Below are positions 1 through 6,143 of a stretch of 11,314 nt of DNA, one piece after another; the first letter of the stretch is position 1, and the number at the start of each line of letters is the position of its first letter. The translations under genes and the position numbers were made by a program. The DNA is taken from positions 1,586 through 12,899 of the forward strand of contig DXMX01000018.1 of assembly GCA_019413955.1 (NCBI GenBank), given 5' to 3'. The notes under the pieces were generated by a model. It worked only from the letters and a program-made list of their open reading frames with translations. It did not search any database and was not told the DNA's origin. Source of the stretch: Collinsella sp. GTDB lineage: Bacteria; Actinomycetota; Coriobacteriia; Coriobacteriales; Coriobacteriaceae.

Positions 1-80
1 AGATACGCCTTACACGCTGGATGCCCGCCTCGATGTTGCCGGGCGTGCCGAAGCGGGCATCCAGCGTGTAAGGCGTATCT
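1..80. repeat. Perfect 28-bp inverted repeat (foldback) at the left edge
   Basis: Bases 1-28 are the exact reverse complement of bases 53-80, separated by a 24-nt spacer (29-52). The arms reach the first base of the window, so they may extend further. The repeat lies inside the reading frame of the Tat-exported protein, where a hairpin this long is not expected. A foldback at the end of an assembled contig is the simplest explanation. A genuine invertible or hairpin element remains possible. Confidence 0.95.
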
Positions 81-1930
81 CCTCCCAATGCGAGCTTAGA
101 GCGCTGGAGCACATACTGATCGCCATTGTTCACCGACATATTCCACGAATCGATGAGTGTGGGCCACGACCCCGACCAAGCCTTGGTGGTCCACTTGAAC
201 ATTACGAACTGGAGTATCACGTCGACATCGACGTCTGCACCTACGCGCAGCCGCGGAAGCTGGTGTCCATCTGCCTTCTCGTACCCAATGAACAGCGTGA
301 GGGATGCGGCGCCGCGCACGGCAGACGAAGCGACGCCTGCAACGCCGGCGCCAAAGGTGACGGCAAGCCCGATCTGGATGGTGAACGAGCCCGACGTGTT
401 TGAATAGTCGAGCGAAATGTTCTTGAAAAACGCCGCGCCGCTGCCGTGCGTGTGGGCGCCCACGGCGAGCGCCAGCTTCGCCAGCACCCAGGGGTTGACG
501 TTTAGGAAAAACGGCACCGGTCCTAGGGTAAACTGCTCGGTCCAATTGAGGTCGGTTCTTACCTGGAAGAGGGCCTTAATATTACCGTATGCGGGGTCGT
601 TGTTGTTACCCCAGGTTTTGCCCACCCAATCGTAGGCGAGCGAGCCGTACAGCTGTGTGGCGATATCCATCGTGAACAGCGGCGTGCAATGGTGACGAAG
701 CAGCTTGGTGTTTCTTGGATCGGTACCCGAACCGGCACTCATACTTTTGTACTGATTCCACTTCCCCTCCATCTCGTCGAGGTAGCGGTTTGCCTGCTTG
801 GCGCCCGACTCGCGCGGCGATTTCTTCCAGTATTCCGGATCAGGGTTGCCCGAATCGTTCATATAGCTGGCTGGTTTGTATCCTCCGCCAAACAGCACGT
901 ACCCGGCAAACGAGAAATCGAACAAAATGGGGAACGAGGGCATCCAGCACGTGAACTTATTGCCGCCGATGCCGGGAAACGATGCGGGGAAATCAAACGG
1001 AGTGATCTCTTGGTCCATGGTGGTGGGAATGATGGTGGTCGAGCCCGATTCCGCCTTTGCGGCCGGCGCGGTGACAACGGCCATGGGGGAGGAGAGCGTG
1101 TAGGTTTTGCCCTGATAGTCGAGGACAAAGCGCAGCCTGCACCCTTCTTCCAGAAGGCCCGAAGCTGCATCGAGGAACGTGTCTTCGAGCGTGAACGTCG
1201 CCAGATTATCCGCGCCCGATGCGCTGGCCTTGACTTGGCCAATCTGCGTGACGGTTTCGGATGAGCTGCCCGCAGCGGGCATCACTTTATTGATATGCAA
1301 CGTTGCCTGCCCGCCCTGCGGCAGATGGGCCTGCACGGTAAAAGCGTGCGTGTCGGGCTGATCGTTTGCTGCTTCGTCCGCTGGCAATGCCATGAACGTG
1401 GCTTCAGCGTACTGGATGTCCCATTCGTCGAATGTGAGCTGGCGGAAGTACGGCTCGCCGTCGGAAAGCGGACGCGTGGGTGCGGTTATGGCGGTGCCGC
1501 CCTGGATACGCGCAAGGGGAATCTCGACATCACGGTAGCCCGCCATGCTAATGGAGATGCCGCCGTTAAAGTCGTACGCGTCGAGAAGCGTTGCCTCGTC
1601 CACGTAGCCTTCCGAAAGAGGGGCGATCTCAAAGATGGCCGTGCCTTCTTCATCGGTAGTGGCGGTGAGCTGCTTGCCTGCGGCATAGCGCGATGTGAGC
1701 GTGACCTGGGCACCCGTGATGGGCGTATTCTTGTTGGCGACGTCGACCACGACCACACCAAACATGGTGCGCGAGAGAACGAGCACCCTGAAAGGGTCTT
1801 TTTCGTCGGCATAGGCTTCGGTGGGCGCGAACGGCAATATGAAGGCGTTTGCGCTTCCCGGCACGCGCGGCAACATAATGCTCGCCAGCGAGGACGCTCC
1901 GGCAACAAGTAACGAACGGCGATCAAGCAT
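1..1930 (-). CDS. Large Tat-exported protein with carboxypeptidase-regulatory-like domain (3' end outside window)
   Basis: The frame is open from the ATG at 1928-1930 to the left edge, giving 643 codons without a stop. A GGGAG ribosome binding site (1937-1941) lies 6 nt before the ATG. The N-terminus MLDRRSLLVAGASSLAS has the twin-arginine pattern (R4-R5) before a hydrophobic stretch, and an AYA-DE signal peptidase site follows residue 41, so export by Tat is likely. Residues about 57-138 are beta-rich and contain TDEEGTAIFEI (92-102), the hallmark strand of carboxypeptidase-regulatory/Ig-like folds. The rest is rich in aromatic, Gly and Ser residues, with alternating strands around 490-590 (for example GLAVTFGAGVAGV and LTLFIGYEKADG). 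I recognise no catalytic motif and cannot assign a substrate. A surface or secreted structural or binding role is an inference. It lies 156 bp downstream of a LuxR-type regulator on the same strand, which may control it. The last codons (about 617-643) fall in a 28-bp inverted repeat, so their translation is unreliable. Confidence 0.85.
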   Translation of the reverse strand, partial: MLDRRSLLVAGASSLASIMLPRVPGSANAFILPFAPTEAYADEKDPFRVLVLSRTMFGVVVVDVANKNTPITGAQVTLTSRYAAGKQLTATTDEEGTAIFEIAPLSEGYVDEATLLDAYDFNGGISISMAGYRDVEIPLARIQGGTAITAPTRPLSDGEPYFRQLTFDEWDIQYAEATFMALPADEAANDQPDTHAFTVQAHLPQGGQATLHINKVMPAAGSSSETVTQIGQVKASASGADNLATFTLEDTFLDAASGLLEEGCRLRFVLDYQGKTYTLSSPMAVVTAPAAKAESGSTTIIPTTMDQEITPFDFPASFPGIGGNKFTCWMPSFPILFDFSFAGYVLFGGGYKPASYMNDSGNPDPEYWKKSPRESGAKQANRYLDEMEGKWNQYKSMSAGSGTDPRNTKLLRHHCTPLFTMDIATQLYGSLAYDWVGKTWGNNNDPAYGNIKALFQVRTDLNWTEQFTLGPVPFFLNVNPWVLAKLALAVGAHTHGSGAAFFKNISLDYSNTSGSFTIQIGLAVTFGAGVAGVASSAVRGAASLTLFIGYEKADGHQLPRLRVGADVDVDVILQFVMFKWTTKAWSGSWPTLIDSWNMSVNNGDQYVLQRSKLALGGDTPYTLDARFGTPGNIEAGIQRVRRI

Positions 1931-1966
1931 CTTTGGCTCCCATCCCGCAGGTATCGGTGGAAATAA

Positions 1967-2036
1967 TCCAATTTTGCGAGAAGGCATCCTGTCACGGTAG
2001 TGCCGTCCGAGGGCCAAAATGTCCAATTTGAGCGAG
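1967..2036. repeat. Two near-identical 14-15 nt direct repeats upstream of the Tat-exported protein
   Basis: TCCAATTTTGCGAG (1967-1980) and TCCAATTTGAGCGAG (2022-2036) lie 55 nt apart in the gap between the LuxR-type gene and the start of the Tat-exported protein gene. They share TCCAATTT and GCGAG and differ by a short indel. They sit where operators for the downstream gene would be expected. A regulatory role is a guess; no convincing -35/-10 pair was found beside them. Confidence 0.3.
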
Positions 2037-2086
2037 GGAAGCGCCGGGGCTCCGGGGCGCACGTGCCGCGCTAGGCAGTCTGTCTG

Positions 2087-3091
2087 CTAACGCAGCATAT
2101 GCGCGACCAGTTCGGTGCGCGTGCCGATGCCAAGCTTTGCATACACGTTGGACAGTCGATTTTTAACGGTACCTGGCGACACGCCCATGTGGCGTGCGAT
2201 TTCGGCGTTGGTCCATCCGCGGCAGGCGAGCATGGCCATGGTGAACTCCGTGGTCGTTAAATCGTCGGCAACGTCCTCGCCCGAATCGGGGTTGTGGATG
2301 CGCCGCCAGCCGTAGCTGAATCGATACGTAATCTCGATGATACGTGCGAAATCGTCAGGGTATTGCGATTTTAGGCATGCCTCGATGAGCCCCTGCAAAA
2401 GGCCGTGGTGCTCGCCAATGAGCTCGATAAGGCCGTCGGGGCGCGCAATGTTCCAAGCGGCTCCGAAGTGCGTTTTTGCGGCGTCGACGTCTTTGAGACT
2501 CATGCATGCCATGGAAGCTGCCAGGTGCAGGAACAGTTCCGAGATCGGATAGCTCCCCTGTTTCATGATCAGGGCGTTTTCCGCCATGCCCAGACTGCGG
2601 CCATATTCGCCGCGCAGGTACAGGGCATGCGCCATCACGTAGCTGGCGAACAGGCGCAGGCCTTCGGGCAGATGCGCCGCAAGCGGATAAAACTCTTCGG
2701 CAGAATACGGGGAAGACAAGTGCAGCAGGACGCTCGCGGCCGAGGCGAACAGGATATGCGTGGCGTGGACGGCGGGTGATTCCTCGTCAGTTGGCGTATC
2801 GAGGATGCCCGCAAGACAACGGCGGGCGTCGGCGATACGGTTGAGCGACAGGCTGGCGTATCCGCAGATAAAGCATGCGGAATAGCGCAGTGCGGAATCG
2901 GTGGCGTCAAGATAGGGGCGCGCCGTCTTGGCAGCGAGGGCGGCCTGTCCGCGAAAGTACAGCGCTTCTGCCGTGGCGATGGTGCGTGAATCGGGGCCGG
3001 AAATGCCTGCAACCGCAGCGTCAATCTGCCCCGGCACAAAGGCAGTGCACATCAACGGCATGGGAACGCATGGGTAGCCATCGCAGTCCAT
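2087..3091 (-). CDS. LuxR-type HTH transcriptional regulator
   Basis: The 334-aa protein ends in a LuxR/FixJ-type helix-turn-helix (about residues 275-334). It contains TNAEIARHMGVSPGTVKNRL followed by SNVYAKLGIGTRTELVAHML, the usual recognition helix and dimerisation helix. The N-terminal 270 residues are Ala/Leu-rich and helical, with no receiver Asp pocket, no autoinducer-binding pattern and no Walker motif. They look like TPR-like or similar helical repeats that could sense a partner or ligand. I placed the start at the ATG at 3089-3091 because GGGAG (3099-3103) lies 7 nt upstream. A longer version of the frame would overlap the kinase gene by 115 bp with basic, unlikely sequence. The gene follows the histidine kinase by 68 bp on the same strand and precedes the Tat-exported protein gene, its most likely target. 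The signal is unknown. Confidence 0.88.
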   Translation of the reverse strand: MDCDGYPCVPMPLMCTAFVPGQIDAAVAGISGPDSRTIATAEALYFRGQAALAAKTARPYLDATDSALRYSACFICGYASLSLNRIADARRCLAGILDTPTDEESPAVHATHILFASAASVLLHLSSPYSAEEFYPLAAHLPEGLRLFASYVMAHALYLRGEYGRSLGMAENALIMKQGSYPISELFLHLAASMACMSLKDVDAAKTHFGAAWNIARPDGLIELIGEHHGLLQGLIEACLKSQYPDDFARIIEITYRFSYGWRRIHNPDSGEDVADDLTTTEFTMAMLACRGWTNAEIARHMGVSPGTVKNRLSNVYAKLGIGTRTELVAHMLR

Positions 3092-3159
3092 CTTCCATCT
3101 CCCAACAGCTGGCAACAATAGCAGCAATTGTACTCCTGTTGCTCGGGACCCCTTTCGTT

Positions 3160-4311
3160 TTACTGCTCGGTTGACGCTGCGGATCGTTTTGGAAGGCTTA
3201 CGAGCATGGTGGTCCCGTTCTCGGAACTTGTTTCGACCTCTACCGTGCCACCGTGAAGCGCTGCAATCTCCCAAACAAGCGCTAGCCCGAGCCCTGCGCC
3301 GCCGTATGCCCTGCTGCGGGATTTATCCAGGCGAAAGAACGGTTGGAAGATGCTCTCACGGTACTGCTTGGGTATTCCCGGGCCCTGGTCCTCGACTCGC
3401 AGGAACACATGGCTGTCGTTGTCGCGGATGGAGACGTTGACAGTCGAGCCGGTGCGGCTGTAACGGATGGCATTTTCGACCAGGTTAAACACCAGCCGAT
3501 AGAGGAGCGTGTCGCTCCCGATTACTAAAGCGTCTCCAGCACAATTGAGGGCTATGCCCTTATTTTCGGCAAGTGGCGCAAGGTCGGTGAGGACCTCTTC
3601 GGACAAAGGACCAAGTTCCACATCGTCCTCGCAAGGGACGCTGCGGAGCTCACTCATCTCGAGCAATACCTTGGCCATTCGAGACATGCGCTCGGTTTGT
3701 TCTTGTAGCAGGCCGAGCAGCTCGGCTGTTTCGGATTGTAAGTTGGAGCGCTCGGAGACAAACAGTTCAATCTGTGCTTGCATAAGGGCGAGCGGGGTGC
3801 GCAGCTCGTGTGCGGCGTTGCCGGTAAACTGACGCTGTGCAGAGAACCCTTCGCCAAGACGGGCGATCATGTCGTTGAAAGAGGCGCTGCATCGTTGTAG
3901 CTCGGTGGGCACATCTTCACTGAGCCTGATTTCGCTTAGGTTGTCAGGTTGCACACGCTCAACCTGGGCTGCAAAAGCCCGTAGCGGTTTGAGCGCACGA
4001 CCGCTCACAAAGTATGCCAGCGCGCCGCCAAGGAGTGTGACTCCAGCCGTGATGCACCAGGTTGTCGTGCCAAAAGACTCCTGTGCGTCGTTTACGACGA
4101 TTGTGACCTTGTCATCGAGGGCCGTTTTCGTTGGGTCGAACACCTGGGGCGAATCCGCGCCGGCAGCGTTAAAGGCCGAGATGTCACTGCCGATGGCATC
4201 CATATAGCGCATGCCCGTATAGCCGACCAGGCAGTTCGTCAGCACGCACGCCGCACACGTCAGCAGCGCCGTCATGATCGTTATGCGCCATTGCAGCGAA
4301 AGCCTTTTCAT
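3160..4311 (-). CDS. Membrane sensor histidine kinase of a two-component system
   Basis: The 383-aa protein has a first membrane helix at about 10-31, a short extracytoplasmic sensor loop of about 50 residues, and a second helix at about 85-104. A HAMP-like linker (about 105-155) follows. The dimerisation/phosphoacceptor helix carries AAHELRTPLA with phospho-accepting H168. The ATP-binding domain shows an N box (FNLVENAIRYS, N280), G1 box (EDQGPGIP, 307-314), F box (IFQPFFRLDKS) and G2 box (GGAGLGLAL, 337-345), so all catalytic elements are intact. It should autophosphorylate and transfer phosphate to the regulator encoded just upstream. Its ATG overlaps the regulator's stop codon (ATGA), with GGAGG just before it, indicating translational coupling. 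The small sensor loop has no recognisable ligand domain. Divergence from the redox operon at 5073 suggests that it senses an envelope or redox state, which is an inference. Confidence 0.95.
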   Translation of the reverse strand: MKRLSLQWRITIMTALLTCAACVLTNCLVGYTGMRYMDAIGSDISAFNAAGADSPQVFDPTKTALDDKVTIVVNDAQESFGTTTWCITAGVTLLGGALAYFVSGRALKPLRAFAAQVERVQPDNLSEIRLSEDVPTELQRCSASFNDMIARLGEGFSAQRQFTGNAAHELRTPLALMQAQIELFVSERSNLQSETAELLGLLQEQTERMSRMAKVLLEMSELRSVPCEDDVELGPLSEEVLTDLAPLAENKGIALNCAGDALVIGSDTLLYRLVFNLVENAIRYSRTGSTVNVSIRDNDSHVFLRVEDQGPGIPKQYRESIFQPFFRLDKSRSRAYGGAGLGLALVWEIAALHGGTVEVETSSENGTTMLVSLPKRSAASTEQ

Positions 4312-4982
4312 TCGCTATCCTCCATAACGTAGCCCTCTCCAATCCGATTGCGAATCGGGTCGTATCCCAAAGCGCTGCGCAACTTTTTTCGGAGCGACGA
4401 GATGTGAACGCGGGTTGCGTTGCTAAAACAGTTCACGGTGCTATCCCAAACGTGCTCGATAAGCTCCTCTTGGCTTACCGGTCGCCCCTGATTAAGCATC
4501 AGGTATTCCAAGATTCCCGTTTCCTTGCGTGTAAGAGATAAGGCCTCGCTGCCCACGGAAGCGATGCGCGCCTTGGTGTCAAAGCTGAGTTTTCCGCAGG
4601 TTAATACTATGTCGCTTTGTGCGAAGCGCCTGAGGGTAAGGCTGCGGATCCTTGCTGCAAGTTCGTCCAGATGAAACGGCTTGGTGAGGTAATCGTTGGC
4701 GCCGGCATCGAGTCCGTCGACTTTATCGGATACTTCGCCACGCGCGGACAGAATCAGTACCTTGGTCTCGCAATCGGTTTTCCTAAGTTCCCTGAGCACG
4801 GTCATGCCGTCGACATGGGGAAGATTGAGGTCGAGTACCACGAGGTCAAAGGCTTCGATGCCCAGCAGGTCGAGCGCCTCCTGTCCATCGTGACAGCAGT
4901 CGACGCTGTACGCCAAGTTTCGCAAACTGCGCGCGATTGCATCGCACAGTGCTCGCTCGTCTTCGACGATCAAAATACGCAT
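4308..4982 (-). CDS. OmpR/PhoB-family response regulator
   Basis: The 224-aa DNA-binding response regulator has an N-terminal receiver domain (1-115). The acidic pair E7/D8, phospho-accepting D51 (in LVVLDLNLPHVDG), switch residue S79 and K101 (TKPF) are all present. A winged-helix output domain (about 125-222) follows, with LTRKETGILEYLM, a recognition helix in NATRVHISSLRKKLR, and the wing IRNRIGEGYVM. The partner is the adjacent histidine kinase. I chose the ATG at 4980-4982 because AAGGAG (4989-4994 on the minus strand) lies 6 nt upstream. An in-frame ATG six codons earlier has no such site and adds residues before the conserved MRILIVEDE start. The gene diverges from the CXXC/polyferredoxin/TlpA operon across a 90-bp gap, which makes that operon and its own promoter the likely targets. 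Confidence 0.95.
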   Translation of the reverse strand: MRILIVEDERALCDAIARSLRNLAYSVDCCHDGQEALDLLGIEAFDLVVLDLNLPHVDGMTVLRELRKTDCETKVLILSARGEVSDKVDGLDAGANDYLTKPFHLDELAARIRSLTLRRFAQSDIVLTCGKLSFDTKARIASVGSEALSLTRKETGILEYLMLNQGRPVSQEELIEHVWDSTVNCFSNATRVHISSLRKKLRSALGYDPIRNRIGEGYVMEDSE

Positions 4983-5072
4983 AACAGTCTCCTTGCACAT
5001 TCCAAATCGCGCTTAACACGGATTTTATAGTCGATATGGTCCAATGGTCGCGTAACGAAAGGAGTGGTCGAG
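4983..5072. promoter_or_regulatory. Shared divergent control region between two-component system and redox operon
   Basis: The 90-bp gap must hold the start signals for both divergent operons. It carries the direct repeat ATGGTC-CA-ATGGTC (5036-5049), with a further TGGTCG at 5066-5071 inside the leader. A minus-strand -10-like TATAAA (complement of 5024-5029) lacks a good -35. The repeated hexamers could be binding half-sites for the response regulator. Their 8-bp period is shorter than the 10-11 bp common for OmpR-type sites, so this remains tentative. Confidence 0.4.
5013..5040 (+). promoter_or_regulatory. Candidate promoter of the CXXC/polyferredoxin/TlpA operon
   Basis: TTAACA (5013-5018, five of six matches to the -35 consensus) is followed by a 16-bp spacer and TATGGT (5035-5040, four of six matches to -10). 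The predicted transcription start lies around 5047, just ahead of the AAAGGAG ribosome binding site at 5058-5064. The ATGGTC repeats overlap the -10 and the start point, which would fit regulation there. This is an eye-made match only. Confidence 0.35.
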
Positions 5073-5219
5073 TTGTTCAAAGCGGTAAAACCCATGGTAC
5101 AGGTCGCTTTGTTGATCGTCGGAATTGCCATGGTGTGCTTTGGTGTTATGCGTGGCGAGGCGGATGCCGTGCTGGCCAAAGCGATTAGGCTGTGCTTGGA
5201 GTGTATCGGAATTGGATAA
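5073..5219 (+). CDS. Small membrane protein with C-terminal CXXC motif (CD1871A-like)
   Basis: This 48-aa gene starts at TTG (5073-5075). AAAGGAG (5058-5064) lies 8 nt upstream and decides the start; an in-frame GTG at 5064 overlaps that site and an in-frame ATG at 5094 has none. Residues about 9-25 form one membrane helix (VQVALLIVGIAMVCFGV). An RGEADAVLAKA stretch and the ending LCLECIGIG follow, with the CXXC pair at C41 and C44. The pattern of helix, RGE and CLECIGIG matches what I know of the small CD1871A family of CXXC proteins, which tend to accompany a 4Fe-4S membrane protein and a TlpA-type redoxin, as here. The function is not established to my knowledge. A redox-active thiol pair or a metal/cluster ligand near the membrane is the likely role. 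Its stop codon overlaps the TTG start of the next gene, so the two are probably co-translated. Confidence 0.82.
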   Translation: MFKAVKPMVQVALLIVGIAMVCFGVMRGEADAVLAKAIRLCLECIGIG

Positions 5220-6114
5220 AAGAGAAAACACTGCGTCGCATGTTTTGGCCCGATTTCGCGGATTCATTCAGGCGGCGGCGACGCTGGTCACCAATATTCA
5301 CCTGCCAAACTTTGCCAAAGGAAGCATCTATCAGGGCGCGGGAAAAACAGTCTGCGTACCTGGACTTAACTGCTATTCGTGCCCCGCGGCATCGGGTGCG
5401 TGCCCCATCGGGTCGTTCCAGTCGGTGGTAGGTTCATCCAAGTTCAACTTTTCTTACTATGTTACCGGTACGCTCATTTTGCTCGGCGTGCTGCTGGGAC
5501 GCTTTGTATGCGGCTTTCTGTGCCCGTTTGGCTGGCTGCAGGAGCTGCTTCATAAGATTCCCGGCAAAAAGTTCTCCACGAAAAAGCTCAAGCCGCTCAC
5601 GTACATCAAGTACGTCGTGCTGCTGTTTGCCGTGGTGCTGCTGCCCGTCTTGGTGGTTAACGACGTGGGCATGGGCGACCCGTTCTTTTGTAAGTACATC
5701 TGTCCACAGGGTGTGCTCGAGGGCGCCATTCCGCTGGCCATTGCCAATGCCGGCATTCGATCTGCGTTGGGACATCTCTTTACTTGGAAACTTGTCGTTC
5801 TCATTGCCGTGGTAGTGCTGAGTGTTTTGTTCTACCGCCCCTTCTGCAAATGGATTTGCCCGCTCGGCGCATTCTATGCGCTCATGAATAGGGTGTCCTT
5901 GTTGGGGATTCAGGTTGACGCGTGCAAATGTGTCTCGTGCGGCAAGTGCTCAAAGGTTTGTCAGATGGACGTTGATGTGGTCCGCGCGCCCAATCATGCC
6001 GAATGTATCCGGTGCGGAAAGTGCATCGGGGCCTGTCCTGTCGATGCCATCAGCTATCGCTATGGCCTGGATGTGTCGGCGGAAAAGCTTCCCTTGACCG
6101 CCGATAAAAAGTAA
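5212..6114 (+). CDS. NapH/YccM-like membrane polyferredoxin (4Fe-4S binding protein)
   Basis: The 300-aa integral membrane iron-sulfur protein is probably an electron carrier at the membrane. Before the first helix it has a Cys cluster with C48, C54, C57 and C64 (NCYSCP, GACPIG). Membrane helices lie at about 82-102, 131-149 and 193-208. Three CX3CP motifs follow in order: CGFLCPFG (C100/C104), CKYICPQG (C160/C164) and CKWICPLG (C212/C216). Two ferredoxin-type [4Fe-4S] motifs close the protein: C240, C243, C246, C250 and C265, C268, C271, C275. This is the layout of NapH/YccM-type polyferredoxins. I set the start at TTG (5212-5214), overlapping the previous stop by 8 nt, with GGAG (5198-5201) 10 nt upstream. 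Earlier in-frame codons run through the small CXXC gene and give non-conserved sequence. The TlpA-like gene follows after 29 nt. The donor and acceptor are not shown by the sequence; the lipoprotein next door is the best candidate acceptor. Confidence 0.9.
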   Translation: MDKRENTASHVLARFRGFIQAAATLVTNIHLPNFAKGSIYQGAGKTVCVPGLNCYSCPAASGACPIGSFQSVVGSSKFNFSYYVTGTLILLGVLLGRFVCGFLCPFGWLQELLHKIPGKKFSTKKLKPLTYIKYVVLLFAVVLLPVLVVNDVGMGDPFFCKYICPQGVLEGAIPLAIANAGIRSALGHLFTWKLVVLIAVVVLSVLFYRPFCKWICPLGAFYALMNRVSLLGIQVDACKCVSCGKCSKVCQMDVDVVRAPNHAECIRCGKCIGACPVDAISYRYGLDVSAEKLPLTADKK

Positions 6115-6143
6115 ACAAGCTTCGACAAAACGGAGGAATGACT

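Noticed and set aside
1269..1281. Small GCCCGC/GCGGGC palindrome
   Set aside because: Six-base arms inside GC-rich coding sequence are expected by chance.
689..1912. Plus-strand open frames of about 190-205 codons
   Set aside because: They are antisense to the Tat-exported protein, with Arg/Gly-rich composition and no recognisable motif. The minus-strand frame has a signal peptide, a ribosome binding site and coherent domains.
3092..3274. Longer N-terminus for the LuxR-type regulator
   Set aside because: It would overlap the kinase gene by 115 bp and adds a basic, low-quality sequence. The ATG at 3091 has a good GGGAG site.
5125..5211. ATG start at 5125 for the polyferredoxin
   Set aside because: These codons lie inside the 48-aa CXXC gene in another frame and encode sequence with no resemblance to the family; the TTG at 5212 fits better.
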